From the NCBI GenBank assembly GCA_037176845.1, contig JAYKXP010000133.1, forward strand, positions 62,001 through 126,000: a stretch of 64,000 nucleotides of DNA, read 5' to 3'. This document shows positions 37,163 through 48,228 of this stretch, in pieces. The stretch is from Paramarasmius palmivorus. Lineage: Eukaryota; Basidiomycota; Agaricomycetes; Agaricales; Marasmiaceae. The notes under the pieces are model-generated. The model made no database searches. It was not told the DNA's origin and saw only the letters and a list, made by a program, of their open reading frames with translations. The translations under genes and the position numbers were made by a program. Every line of letters begins with the position of its first letter. Position 1 is the first letter of the stretch.

Positions 37163-37263
37163 GGGTGTATAGCTCAGCTGGGAGAGCAGCAGACTGAAGT
37201 AGCCATCTTGTTGAAAGCTATCGGTCATTCTGAAGGTCCCGCGTTCGATCCGCGGTACCCCCA
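37163..37263 (+). tRNA. tRNA-Phe(GAA) with 28-nt intron and one acceptor mismatch
   Basis: All mature positions match the intact copies except the acceptor 5' strand, GGGTGTA instead of GGGGGTA, leaving position 4 (T) opposite C. The anticodon loop, T arm and 3' end are intact. A T5 terminator lies near 37283. It may be functional or in early decay. Confidence 0.75.
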
Positions 37264-39386
37264 TGTACTGGCCGAACCTAAGTCTTTTTAATGTTTTCCA
37301 TTGAATTTTGGATAAGCAAGCAAAAAGGGTTTTATTTTTACACACGATACAATACATACAACACCGTCCATTCGTACACCCCGATCTAAAGTAAAGCAAA
37401 CGTACTCCCGGCGCTCATTCGACAACTCCCCCAGAGCTCATTCGCCTACTCCCACACCCCCACGCTCGGTCGACAACTCACCCCGCGCTCGGTCGATCAC
37501 TCCCTCGCCTTCCTAACCTCCCCAACCCAACTCCTAACATCCTCCCAAGCCTTCCTCTTCACATCTTCATCCCACCACCCAGGTGGGATAATAAACACAT
37601 CATGTACAGCGTCGGGGATCCAGTGGATCTTCACCTTCGTTTCGCCGTCTCCACTCGTCTTACCACCCAACGCCCCAGAAGAACCGTCGATGTCTCTCCC
37701 CATCCCTCTAACCAAGTTCCCCACCTCCACAGTCAACCGTTCAGCGGTTCCACATAAAATAAGCGTACGCGGGAACCCTTCGAATAACTTTCCCCATCGG
37801 GGGTAACGTTCTTTATATTCATACGCATGGGGTAGATCATGGGGCTGGGGCTGGTCGTGTGTCTGGGTCCGGAGATGGCGGTGTTTCCGACCTAACGGCG
37901 CGAGTGTAGGCGAGGATGATGAGGACGGGGAAGGTGAAGGGGGTGAGGGGGTTATTGTGATTCGGGGCGCTTCGGGTTGAGGTACGGCGTGTTGGGGGTG
38001 TGGTGCAGAGAGAGTTGAGAGTCGGATGTCTTCTTGAGGTGGTGGTGGTGGGGGTAACATAGCTACACTTGAAGCTGCGCTGGAGCTTCTCGACCTGCCG
38101 CCTTCACCACCTTCACCGCTACCTCTTCCATTACCGACATCTAACCCCGCAGGCTTCTTAAACACCACCTCCGGCGACGCCGTCCCATCCGTCTCTGTAT
38201 CCGTCACGAACGACTCGTTACCCCGCAACACCACATGTGTATGACCATGCTTTCCCCCGTCACCACTAACCCGTCGCATCAAACTCCTTCTCCAACCCGG
38301 CCTCTGCTTCCCACACACCTCTTCACACCCTTGCCCCCCTTCTTCCTCTCCCGCGGGACAGGCACACATCCATCCTCCGTCGTATAAGTCAACTGGGTGG
38401 CCCCAGCGTTTAAGAACGACTGGTGAGGCGGGAGAGACATATTCAGAGTGTATGATTTGTTGTAAAAGGGTGTCTTGTTCCATTTCTTTATCCGTGGGAT
38501 GCTTGGCGTTCGCGGTCTCGTTCTCATTGTTCTCGTTCGTAACGAAAGCCGGCGTCGCTGCCGTCAACTGGGGCGTACTCCCTACGAAGGCAGGCGTCGT
38601 ATTCCCCAACTGCGGTGTCCCAGGATTCGAATTCGTACCCCCTGCGCCACGGAGTAGGTTAACCACACTCCCAACCCCGGTACGCCCGAGATTGTATACG
38701 CTTCCTACACCTGACCGACCGATGGTGTAAACGCTCCCAACACCGTCGACGAGAACGTTGCCCATCCCAGAGAGGAAGAAGAGACGGCGTTGGTTGATGT
38801 CGTTTTGCTCGATTTGGTGTTTGAAGCCTGTTGGTGCGGGGCGTCAGCGTTTCTTGGCAAAGAAGGGGCAGAGGAAGAAGGGTAGAACAGGGGAGAAGGA
38901 GAAAGGCAAGGGAAGAAGGAAAGGAGCGCACCTAAAAACGTCTTCTGCAATAACAACCTCGGCTCAGGTGTATCCGTCAAGTAATCCGTATCTGCGTTTG
39001 GTCTTGGTGTATGCCACGTACTAGGTGAAGGCGGGAAGGCGTGTGAGGCGTCGCATGAGGGCTGTAGCATACGTTAGTCTCAGGAGCAAGGTAGGAAGAA
39101 AGAGGCGTACGGAGAACAACAGCAACCCATCAGGCATCGGAACCAAACCCGTCTCTATCCCTTCATCTCTAATCCACCTCGCAAGCGCCAACACCAAGTT
39201 ACCACCAGAAGAGTCGCCGATAAGGATGATCTTGACACGTTTCCTGCCTTCGGGTGTATAGGAACCCCCGTAATACTTGTCTACGACGTGAGCGTAGACG
39301 GTAGCTGCGTCGATAATAACGGCAGGTAGAGGCGCGTGCTGAAGTAGTCGGTATTCAACGGCGTAGCATTCGTGGAGTAGTTGGTC

Positions 39387-39393
39387 GTTGATG
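39387..39393 (+). repeat. Target-site duplication GTTGATG (left)
   Basis: Identical to 45493-45499 on the other side of the element. Confidence 0.85.
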
Positions 39394-39423
39394 CCCAGCC
39401 AAAACTAATCGGGTAGGAGCGGG
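39394..39423 (+). repeat. Left terminal inverted repeat
   Basis: Thirty bp starting CCCAGCCAAAACTAATC and ending GGAGCGGG; 29 of 30 match the right end in inverted orientation. Confidence 0.9.
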
Positions 39424-39449
39424 CTGACCAGGGAGCAGCAGGCTGTGAA

Positions 39450-39475
39450 AGGTAAATCAGGTAATCACGGGTGTC
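39450..39475 (+). repeat. Left subterminal repeat (CAGGTAATCACGGG)
   Basis: CAGGTAATCACGGG at about 39458-39471 resembles inverted copies near the right end: CAGGTACTCACGGG (about 45445) and CAGGTAATCTCAAGGG (about 45340). Subterminal arrays are typical transposase-binding sites in this kind of element. Confidence 0.55.
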
Positions 39476-39675
39476 TGCAGGTTTATATCAACGGAATGTA
39501 GATAGAAGATTCATTTCATGCAATTACGCACAGTTCCAATTGTACTTTGAGAGAAAATGAAAGAAAATCTAATGCCGCGGCAGTAGTCGTCTTCCACACG
39601 ACTCGATGTAACACTCCCATCACCACAGCGCGACAACGTATTATTTCTGCTCTCGAGTCTCGACCCTCTCATTCA

Positions 39676-42600
39676 ATGCCTTGGTGTACCTGCAAAACAA
39701 AATGTAATGGTGGAGCAGAGGTCACCCAATCAAACTACGATCGGCACAACAAATATCGGAAAGCAGAAGCCATTGAGTTCGCGCCAAATCCACTTGGAGC
39801 CAGTAATCAAACATTGCAGAGGAGGACCCTGTCACAAACAAGAGTTGAAGCAGAGGGTAGTGTCAGGAGAAGGAAAAGAAGGAAAAAAGAGAAACCTAGG
39901 TTGAATTCACCCGAGCTTGAGGTATGTGCAATTGCATTGGTGCTTTGAATAGTTTACTGAATAACTTACAGCCCATAGCTGGCCCCTCTTCCGTCAATTC
40001 AGAGACTATACGTCTACCTGGTGACGATGAGGCCCTTTCAGATCGTCATCCAAATCCTTCAGATACCAATGTAATCGTCGACACACCACCAGACCACGAC
40101 CATTCATCCCATTCTGCAGAGCTTCTCAATTCTCCGAGTAGCACAAAACCTTTGGAGCCCATGGAGCCGCTACCATCCCAGAATGTCTTGCCAATACCAG
40201 CAGAAGACAACAACACCATTCTTTCGGAACCTGAGCAATACGAGGATGAAGCTGGAGAGGGTACATTTGCAGTAGGAGATGCAGAGATTCCGACGCTCGA
40301 GGAGGTACTAGAAAATTTGTTGTTGTCTACACAATTACCAGACCTTCAAATTGCCTTACAATTCGTTGAAATGGTGCGAACTGCTACACTTGACGACAGC
40401 GGTCTCAGTGCAGATGAGCTCGAAGCTCTTCGGAATCCACCAGACCCACGCGATATCCTTGAGGATGCCGATTCTCCGGCGTTCGTCCATTCCCTCGAAA
40501 ATTTCATTGCCGCATCATCTGGTACAACCCCCGACTCTACGTACAACACCTTTCGAGCCGCATATTTGCACCGTCACCCCGAGGAGGTCCTTCTTTCTTT
40601 TGATCAGATCAAACGAACTGTCGCCCGCCTCACTGGGATAGTCATGCTCACACACCATATGTGTTTTGACTCTTGTGCTGCGTTTACGGGTCCTTGGAAA
40701 GCTTTATCCAAGTGTCCTGTGTGTAATGCTGAGCGCTATGAGGACGATGGCGTAACTCCGCGTAAAGAGTTCTGGACCTTCCTTCTCGGGCCCCAGCTAC
40801 AAGCACAGTATCTTCGGGATGACGGGAGTCTTGACTACCGGATTCAAGCGACCGAGAAGTTACTGTCTGCAGTCACTGGCAGAGATATTAAGCTGCAGAG
40901 TCGCACTGACTACATCCACGGAGAGGCCTATATTGCCGCTTTGAATGCAGGCAAAATCAAGAAAGAGTCGGTAGTACTTCTGTGGTCTGGAGATGGTGCC
41001 CAGCTTTACAGAGACAAAGATTCGGATGTCTGGTTGTCCATTTTTGCCCAACTGGAGCTTCCGCCATCACTACGCTACAAGGTCAAGCATGTATTGCCTG
41101 ATACAGTCGTTCCAGGTCCCAAGGCACCAAAAAATCATATATCATTTCTCTTTCCAACAATGTACCATCTCTCCGCACTCATGCGGGAAGGCTTGATGCT
41201 CTGGAAGCGGGAGCTAAAGCTTTTCACCTCCCGGGATCTCTTCCTTGCATTTGCGTGCATGGATGCCGTTGCTATGGCTGCTGTTAGTGGATGGGTTGGA
41301 CACCACGGCAAGCTTGGCTGTCGGTTTATGTGTGGGATGCCTGGGCGCAACAAACCACGAAGCCCCCATTACTACCCAATAATGAAGAAACCAACCGGCT
41401 ACAATCATGGCACATCTGATCATCCCAGTATTGAGCGCAAAGACCTCCCGCCACTCGGCTCGCCTGAGCGCTACAGAACATCCCTTCAAAAGGTGCTTTC
41501 CTCGTCATCTCAGGCTGATTACGAGAGGAACCGCCGGGAAACAGGGCTCGCAAAGCCCAGCATCTTTTGTGGGCTACCGGAGTCCAACTGTTTTGATCTT
41601 CCTGGAATATGGACAGCTGATACGCTCCATCATCCCGGGCTCAACACACCCGAATGCTTGGTCCGTCTCTGGCGAGGGTCATTCGAGAGGACCTCCACAG
41701 ACAAGGATCCATGGCCATGGGCTGTACTTGTGGGCGATGTATGGGAGAGGCATGGTGCCTTGGTTTCCGCTGCAACCGAATATCTCCCCGGATCTTTTGG
41801 ACGTACACCACGCAACCCTGCGCTCAAGATCAACAGTGGATACAAGGCATGTGAATACATGACCTGGCTCTACGGGCTGGCACCAGGGTTGCTTTACAGT
41901 GTCCTTCCAGATATGTACTGGAGCCATTTCTGCCTCCTTGTGAAAGGGCTCCGTATTGTTTTGGCAGCCGAAGTAACAGATGCTGAGCTTCACTCTGCTC
42001 ATCAAGCATTCCTTGCCTTTGTGGAGCTCTTCGAAGACATTTATGTCCAGTCGAAGATCAGCCGCATGCATTTTGTTCGGCAATCTATCCATACACTCAC
42101 TCATCTTGTCCCTGAAACGCTCCGGGTTGGACCTCTCCCATTGGTTGCACAGTGGATGATGGAACGAACAGTTGGAAATCTTGGAGCAGAGCTTCGACAA
42201 CATTCCAATCCATACGCCAATCTACGAGAACGTGCACATCGAAGGGCTGTCGTAAACGCTCTTAAGGCAATGTTTCCATTTCTCGAGACAGACCCGAATC
42301 AGCTCCCTATGAAGAGCATTGCCGCCGGCAGCGGTTATCATCTACTCCCCAGAAAAGTCGACAAGCGCAAAGTTTCTGTTCGACACTGCTGTGGCGAGAC
42401 TATTTTAGATGCTATTCAGAGATACGTCTCAGAGAACGAGCTTGTGCCTATTCTAGAGGAGGATGAGGCTGATGATGATATCAAAATTATTCGACATGCA
42501 CGTTTACGTCTACCAAACAGTCAGACCGCTCGATCACTATGGAATGAGACCAATCGAAAGAAGCGGCCTAGAAGAGCACGAATGGTAAAGGTAAGAGTTA

Positions 42601-42997
42601 GCATCAATTTTAAACACACTGCATTCGAAGTTGATGTTTCTCTTCATAGGTCCGTTATCAGGACAATCCCATCCATTACGCAGAGGCATGGTTCTACTTT
42701 CGGCTTGAGACTGAAAGCGGTGTTCAAAATCTTGCGCTTCTCTCTGTGTTCAGACCTCCGGATGAAGAAATGCGCAAAAAGTCTCATGGTACACTCCTCG
42801 TGTGCCAGTACGAAGGCATAGGAAACTTGGCAGTTGTTCCAGTAAACTGTCTAATGTCTGTTGTAGCCATGGTTCCCTATCCACATTCCCCACGAGATGA
42901 CCTTTACTTTGTTGTAGAAAAACTGGGACATATCATTGGTGATGCAAGCCCCCCCGATGCGCCTGAGGAAGAGGAAGAACCCGAGCAGGATTCCTGA
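39676..42997 (+). CDS. Tnp2/CACTA-like transposase
   Basis: Three exons, 39676-39921, 39972-42590 and 42650-42997, are in phase and give about 1070 aa. ATG 39676 is chosen because it opens a short cysteine/histidine block (CTCKTKCNGG ... YDRHNKYR) as seen at the start of related fungal proteins. The core contains HHMCFDSCAAFTGPW then CPVCNAERY (a C4-type knuckle), LWSGDGAQLYRDKDSDVW, LPPSLRYK, VPGPKAPKNHISFLFPT, SGWVGHHGKLGCRFMCGMPG and a C-terminal acidic tail (DAPEEEEEPEQDS). These match the order expected for fungal Tnp2-like transposases, which cut and paste DNA via an RNase H-fold DDE site. The frame is free of stops, so the element looks autonomous. Confidence 0.88.
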
Positions 42998-43064
42998 ATT
43001 AGACAGTATATACAATATGTATTCTGTATGATATTTATGACATTTGTGGTTGTGAATGCACAGG

Positions 43065-45073
43065 ACGCATCAGAGGATGCACGGATGCACGACAAGACGC
43101 GTTCAAACATCTCTTTCTTGTACCACCATCATCACGATCCTTGTCTCCAGTTTTGCCTGTCATGCAACCTGCTCTTGCTCTTGCTCCAGTTCCTGCTCCT
43201 GCTCCTCAACATGTTTTTGACCCTTCTCTTGTTTCTCCAGGTCCCAATTCTTCACCACCTCAGCCGAACTCATCTTTTCATTCCATCCCTGCACCGAGTT
43301 TTCCTTACGGCTTCCATCCGAATCACCACAACATGCTCCCACCTTCGTTTGGTGTTTCTAGTATCAGTCTAACAAATGCAACAGACGAGGATCTTATCAT
43401 GGCTCGTAACCGAGCATATATGAAGCTCAAGACACAATATGAAACTTTAGAGTGCGCATGCTGTCATCTCTCTTAAAGAAAACTGCTCAATTTCGATTCT
43501 AGAACGTGCTACTCACAGTTGCTCAAAGCTATTCCTAGTACCTCAAACCCAGCCCCGCTTCAACCATCTGCTTCAGCAAATACATCACCACCACCGGCTC
43601 CGAAAGAAACCGATTGCGCATGCAACTTTTGGACTCAAGCCAAATTCATGTCTGCCTACAATGCCAAGACTGCAATAAGCACTGCATACCTCGAAGATGA
43701 ACAAGGGCAACCTATCTCTAAAGTCGACCGTAGTCTTATCTACAATGCGGCTTATGCATTCTGGAACGAACTCGCTGAGACCCGAGGCATCGAACCTCCC
43801 GTCTGGACGAAAACTAGTATGACAGTTCGGCAGAATTTCTACACATACATGGAATCAAATTTCCCGAAGCTCGCTCTCTGTGCCGGTCATTACAAATGTA
43901 AACAAGTCTGGCTTGACAACTTCAATACCTGGAGACGCAGTTATCGCAAATCACATCAACAGGAGGAACATTCAGATCCAGACTCAGAGGATGACACGGA
44001 GGAGGATGACTCAGGGAACGAGGACGATGGCAAGAGCAACTCAGAGAAGGAGAATGACGGCGGTCACCAGGGCAGAGGCATAAAGGGAAAAGGAAAGGAA
44101 AAGGTCGATGAAAAAGTTGGAGATGATGACGAAGACGAGAACGAACAGATCCCAAGAAAGCGCAAGTCGAAGGAGCCCATAAACCCTCACCACAAACGCA
44201 TAAAGAAGACCTCACCCACTTCAGTTCCCATGTTTACGGTACGTGTTTGCTTTCATATGCTATGTGATGATACTGACACGCTACTGATAGCCTTCGAACC
44301 CTCTGTACGTCTTTCAGTTTTTTTCTTCGCTGTTACTCTAATCATGCTCTTTCAGAAATAACAGCGGCACCACCACCAATGACACCGCAGAGGATTTCAT
44401 CCGCCTAGTGAACGGGAGCTCGAACAGCACGAACGAATCCCTTACCCACGGTGACAACGCCAACGCCAGCGCATCAACATCAGTGCCTGCCAGCACATCA
44501 TCACCACCACCTACTCACGGCTCGCCCACGTCTTCGCCAGAACATCCCTCGCTCAACAAGCCTTCCTCTTCGCAAACCATTACCTCGACCACAACGACCC
44601 AAGATAACGCTGTCTCCGCAGCTACTGTCCCACCTCAAACTCAAGATCTCTCCAATGCCTTGCCTACATCCCAAGTAAACACCACATCCAAGTCGGGAAG
44701 TTCGCCCAAGGCCGCATCCACAGGTGGTGACGTATTCATACCCTCAGACAAGATAACCGGCATGTAAGTCGACTGAACAGCGTCAAATGTCGTTTCAAGC
44801 CAACATTTCTCAGGGGCATCTTTGAGCGACAGTGGAAAGAAGCAAACCCGAACGGAACTAAGGCGGAGTTCGCGGAAGCATGGAAAGCGTTGACGGCGGC
44901 TGACAAAAAGGTAAGTATCGATGTTATCGAGTGTCAGAATGAATGGCTGACTTTGACTAGCAACTCAATTCGCGTGCTAAACAGATGGTGTGTACACACA
45001 TCCACACTGTCAGACTTACTGCTAACTACGATGACAGAAAAAGGAAGCAGCAATGACGTCTACGTCAACCTAG
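43065..45073 (+). CDS. Second transposon protein with acidic region and HMG-box-like C-terminus
   Basis: In-phase exons can be chained from about 43065 (start uncertain; first ATG in frame 43162) through 43452, 43507-44239, and on through 44356-44762, 44814-44910, 44961-44987 and 45038-45073; a small exon may lie near 44291-44305. The protein begins Pro/Ala-rich and has a central ordered block (CACNFWTQAKFM ... WNELAETRGIEPPVW). A long acidic Asp/Glu/Ser stretch and basic nuclear-localisation-like clusters (PRKRKSKEP, HHKRIKK) follow, then a Ser/Thr/Pro linker. The C-terminus, RQWKEANPNGTKAEFAEAWK then ALTAADKKQLNSRAKQMKKE, has the spacing of an HMG-box helix 2-3. It may be a DNA-binding helper like TnpA of En/Spm; that role is inference. 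Confidence 0.65.
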
Positions 45074-45462
45074 GTGCTTGTGAAAGCCCGGCGGGAATTG
45101 TACGTGAATTCTGCTTGATTTGACAAACCGTATGCTGACAGTATAGTTGCAGCACTCCATTTTCTTTTTCTCGACGTTTTCCCCTGCCTACTATCATTGG
45201 ATAGTAACGTGTGCTGTGTAGTGAATGTCTGTAGTTCATGTATACCCGGATACGCCTGTAATCACCTATATAAGCCGTTTCATTGTAATGGATACTACAT
45301 TTATTGCCGCTACCTAGGAAAATCTGTCCCTCCCTTGAGATTACCTGTCCAAGCCCGCTGCAGCCCGTTGCAGCCCGTAACCACCTTCGAAAATCGGGTA
45401 GCAAGGGGCCCCTTAACCATATTCAGGTAAAAACGGGCTAGACCCGTGAGTACCTGTATATA

Positions 45463-45492
45463 CCCGCTCCTACCTGATTAGTTTTGGCTGGG
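45463..45492 (-). repeat. Right terminal inverted repeat
   Basis: Inverse of 39394-39423 with one mismatch. Immediately followed by the GTTGATG duplication. Confidence 0.9.
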
Positions 45493-45499
45493 GTTGATG
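45493..45499 (+). repeat. Target-site duplication GTTGATG (right)
   Basis: Identical to 39387-39393. Confidence 0.85.
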
Positions 45500-46129
45500 A
45501 GCCGTCTAGGGATGTGTGCGGTACGGACTTTTTCGGAAGCGGACATTTGGCAGTAGCCGCCGCCGTGCATGAATATGCCTACGATCGGTACGTCGTTGTC
45601 TTCTGAGGGGGTGTCGGATTGAGAACCTGGTGCTGTGTTAGTTGTGCAGAAGAAGGCAGGACAAGGGGCAGGGAGGAAGGAAAGGAGACGTACGAGGAGA
45701 CATAACACCAGCCTTCCTCTCTCTCGGCCAAACAAAACACCCAACCTTCTTAAACGGCACCTTTCCAAACCTATCAACAACCACACCTCTCCTCAACTCC
45801 TTCTTCAACGGTTCCGCCCACTCAAACCTTGTCTCCTTCAATCCTTCCTTAGACCCATCTGCGTCAGGATCTCGAGTTCCCCAGTTAACACCAGCGACTT
45901 CAGTTACCCTGTAAATCCGGCGTGTAAAGTTGACAAAGATGATTTGGCGGAGAGACCATGACTCCCTGGGACGGTACCGACGGGGTAGGATGAGGTATTT
46001 GATGAACCAGTATGGGACGAGGAGGAGTGTGGTGAGGAGGCGTTGGAAGACGTAGATGGCTTTGTAGGGTTCTTTGGCGTAGGGGAGGTGAGCGAAATGC
46101 TCGTATTGGGGTGTTGAGTCGTATAGCAT

Positions 46130-47012
46130 GCGGCAGCGGCGTAGGGGTCGTCTATGTTAGGCGTTAGGTTATTGGGAAGGATTCTATGGGGAGTCGTATG
46201 TTTTTCGTGGAAATGGACAGAAAAGTCTTTCGTGGAACTGGGCAGGAAAAAAAAAAGTGGATCGACGTCGTCTGCTGAGCTGCTTGCTTATGAATGAGAT
46301 CCACTCTTCGGCTTCAACCGCTCCGCTTCTGTCATCTGTGCACTGCCTCACCAGAAAGGTGTGCCTTGGCATCCGAGCCTCGTGTGCTGGCAGTTTCATC
46401 GTCGTTTGTTATCGTTCTCGTTCTACCGCAAGCTAGTCTATGTCATCGTCATAGTAGTATCCCACTCGAGATAAAAAGAAAAGACAGAGAACCACTCCGT
46501 CCCTCAACACAACTCTCAGACTCCGCCTCGGCATCGGACTTCTCGGCCCGCGGCATTTCCCGTCCGTGTGTCCCCTTTTCATTTAAAAACACCCGACGGT
46601 AAACAGCTTTTATCCCGACGGGAGATGTCGATGACAGTAGGTTGCTTATACGCCCAGCCCATGTGAGTTCATTCTAGAGTGTACAGTACTGCGCAGCGTG
46701 GAGGTTCTCGTACCTTCTGGGGGTTCTTTTGTTCTAAGAATAGGTATTCCGATCCGAGTCGTTCCTTTTGCGTTCCTTTGCTACACCGGAGAGATAACGA
46801 TGTTTGATTAGATTTAGAGGCAAATACGCGTCACCTCGCAGTCGATCAAACACATCATCGCCAAGGAAACACGGTCATCGTCGTTCATAGGTTCTTGGGT
46901 TCTTGGTTGATTGGTGGGATAACGATACCATGTACTCACCGCACATCGCCGCAACCAATAACACGTTGATGATCCAAAAAAGGAATCTCGAAAAATTTTG
47001 GGCCCTGGTTAG
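46130..47012. other. Intergenic, upstream of the hydrolase
   Basis: It presumably holds the hydrolase promoter (CT-rich and A-run stretches near 46240-46520). No gene recognised. Confidence 0.4.
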
Positions 47013-47107
47013 TGGGGGTACCGCGGATCGAACGCGGGACCTTCAGAAATTCATCAAGATGGGATGACAACTTCAGTCTGCTGCTCTCCCAGCTGAGCTA
47101 TACCCCC
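47013..47107 (-). tRNA. tRNA-Phe(GAA) with 22-nt intron
   Basis: Acceptor GGGGGTA/TACCCCC, GAA anticodon in CTGAAG, intron after position 37, T arm CCGCG-TTCGATC-CGCGG and discriminator A are all intact. A T5 terminator follows on the minus strand near 46991-46995. Confidence 0.9.
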
Positions 47108-47395
47108 GATGTACATTGCTCACAATAATCGTCCTGTGATCCTTCTCTTTTGCGCGATTCGAGATACCACGCGTTCAACTTCGTAGTTTGAGATCAACCA
47201 CGCTTTCTTGATTCCCAATCTCATGCTCCAAATCTTGGGCTCTAGCGCTTATCACTCGCCCGTCCTTCAAACGACTCTTTAATACCAACCGGACTTTCCA
47301 TTCACGTTCCTCCTCAACAGTCAACTTCCCAGTCCCAGTCCCATGTGAAGAGACCACACCCGAAACGACAAAAACGACGTTGCTTAGGTGTTATA

Positions 47396-47495
47396 TGGGG
47401 GTACCGCGGATCGAACGCGGGACCTTCAGAATGAGCGTCACACTATTTTATTCAACGACTTCAGTCTGCTGCTCTCCCAGCTGAGCTATACCCCC
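47396..47495 (-). tRNA. tRNA-Phe(GAA) with 27-nt intron
   Basis: The mature sequence is identical to the 47013 copy; the intron is unrelated in sequence. A T5 terminator lies about 25 nt downstream (minus strand). Confidence 0.9.
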
Positions 47496-47734
47496 ATGAC
47501 AATCGTGCTTTCTGTCCAATCACCTCGGCCTGGGTTTTTACTAGTCAGTTCGAAATGCAAGTTACTTCCCTCGACGTTACTATCCTCTATCATCGTTGTT
47601 TCCTTCTGGCTTGAGGACATCCAACTCTGGACTCGGCGGCTTGTTCGTCTCTACGGTGACATCTCGCGTTGATCACCGCCCACGAGCTTACATGGACACC
47701 AACCACAAAAAGCTATCCATTGTCTTCTCGTCAG

Positions 47735-47828
47735 TGGGGATACCGCGGATCGAACGCGGGACCTTCAGAACCAATGGAAACATTTCGGAAACTTCAGTCT
47801 GCTGCTCTCCCAGCTGAGCTATATCCCC
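47735..47828 (-). tRNA. tRNA-Phe(GAA) with 21-nt intron and compensatory acceptor pair
   Basis: The acceptor is GGGGATA/TATCCCC, so both sides of pair 5-68 have changed (G-C to A-T) and pairing is kept. All other mature positions match the other intact copies. A T5 terminator follows on the minus strand. The paired change argues that this copy is under selection. Confidence 0.9.
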
Positions 47829-48228
47829 AGTGACTCGTGAAAGTCAAAGTCAACATAAGATTTAAAGATTGTAGGCGTTTGACGTGAAGAAAAACCGTAA
47901 CGTGTTGTTGGGTTCGATGACTCCAAGTCTGTGTTGGTCTTAACAGCAGAGACAAGAGCAGTCATATTTCTCCCAGACGATTGGTTTTTTCAATGTCACA
48001 CACGTGCCCAGGGGCCAGCCTGAGGTTCTTGATGCTAAGTTCTAACAGGCAGAAGAAACAGTCATGGCTCGAAATCAAAGCTCAGTATTCATGCCGCGAT
48101 CACAACCTTTTACTTGAACGGAGATATAGAAATCCTGTACTGGTTACATATCGCACTCACATCTTCAGATTCTCGCCAGGATTCCTGATTCAATAGGCGC
48201 AAAAAGACAGATATGGAGTGATCACAGG

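Larger units (their letters stand above)
39394..45492 (+). mobile_element. Complete Tnp2/CACTA-like DNA transposon, 6.1 kb
   Basis: Both ends carry a 30-bp terminal inverted repeat beginning CCCAGCCAAAACTAATC, with one mismatch (G versus A at position 18). The element is bounded by a 7-bp direct repeat, GTTGATG. Removing the element with one repeat copy restores an uninterrupted hydrolase exon. It encodes a 1070-aa transposase and a second multi-exon protein in the same direction, both open. The transposase resembles fungal Tnp2/En-Spm-like proteins common in Agaricomycetes (some are called Plavaka), but a 7-bp target duplication and CCCAG ends differ from classical CACTA elements (2-3 bp, CACT ends). 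Near-identical TIRs and intact genes suggest recent movement. Confidence 0.9.
37497..46129 (-). pseudogene. Alpha/beta-hydrolase (HSL / steryl-acetyl-hydrolase type), exon 2 split by a transposon
   Basis: Outside the insertion, exons 45694-46129, 45500-45626 plus 39111-39393, 38932-39061 and 37497-38827 join in perfect phase to about 768 aa. The N-terminus has a membrane segment (FQRLLTTLLLVPYWFIKYLI). The catalytic core shows the oxyanion motif MHGGGY (about 45555), EKVRTAHIPRRL, YAVEYRLLQHAP, the nucleophile GDSSGG (about 39205), ILCGTAERL and the His region DAVHDVF (about 37600). These are typical of fungal hydrolases that deacetylate sterols or lipids. A Ser/Pro/Gly-rich insertion of more than 200 residues separates the GDSSGG part from the His part. 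The 39394-45492 element lies inside exon 2 between IN and DQLLHE codons; 39387-39393 and 45493-45499 are its target duplication. The host gene shows no other lesion. Confidence 0.85.

Noticed and set aside
41679..42203. 174-codon minus-strand open frame
   Set aside because: Antisense shadow of the transposase coding sequence.
43028..43372. 114-codon Leu-rich plus-strand open frame
   Set aside because: It is an alternative frame of the transposon's second gene at its low-complexity Pro/Ala start.
39394..45492. KDZ (Kyakuja-Dileera-Zisupton) identity for the transposon
   Set aside because: The characteristic KDZ motifs are not seen; the protein follows the Tnp2/En-Spm-like order (HMCFDSCAAFTGPW, CPVCNAERY, PGPKAPKN).
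39394..45492. Classical CACTA element
   Set aside because: Ends are CCCAG rather than CACT(A/G), and the target duplication is 7 bp rather than 2-3 bp. I keep only Tnp2/CACTA-like.
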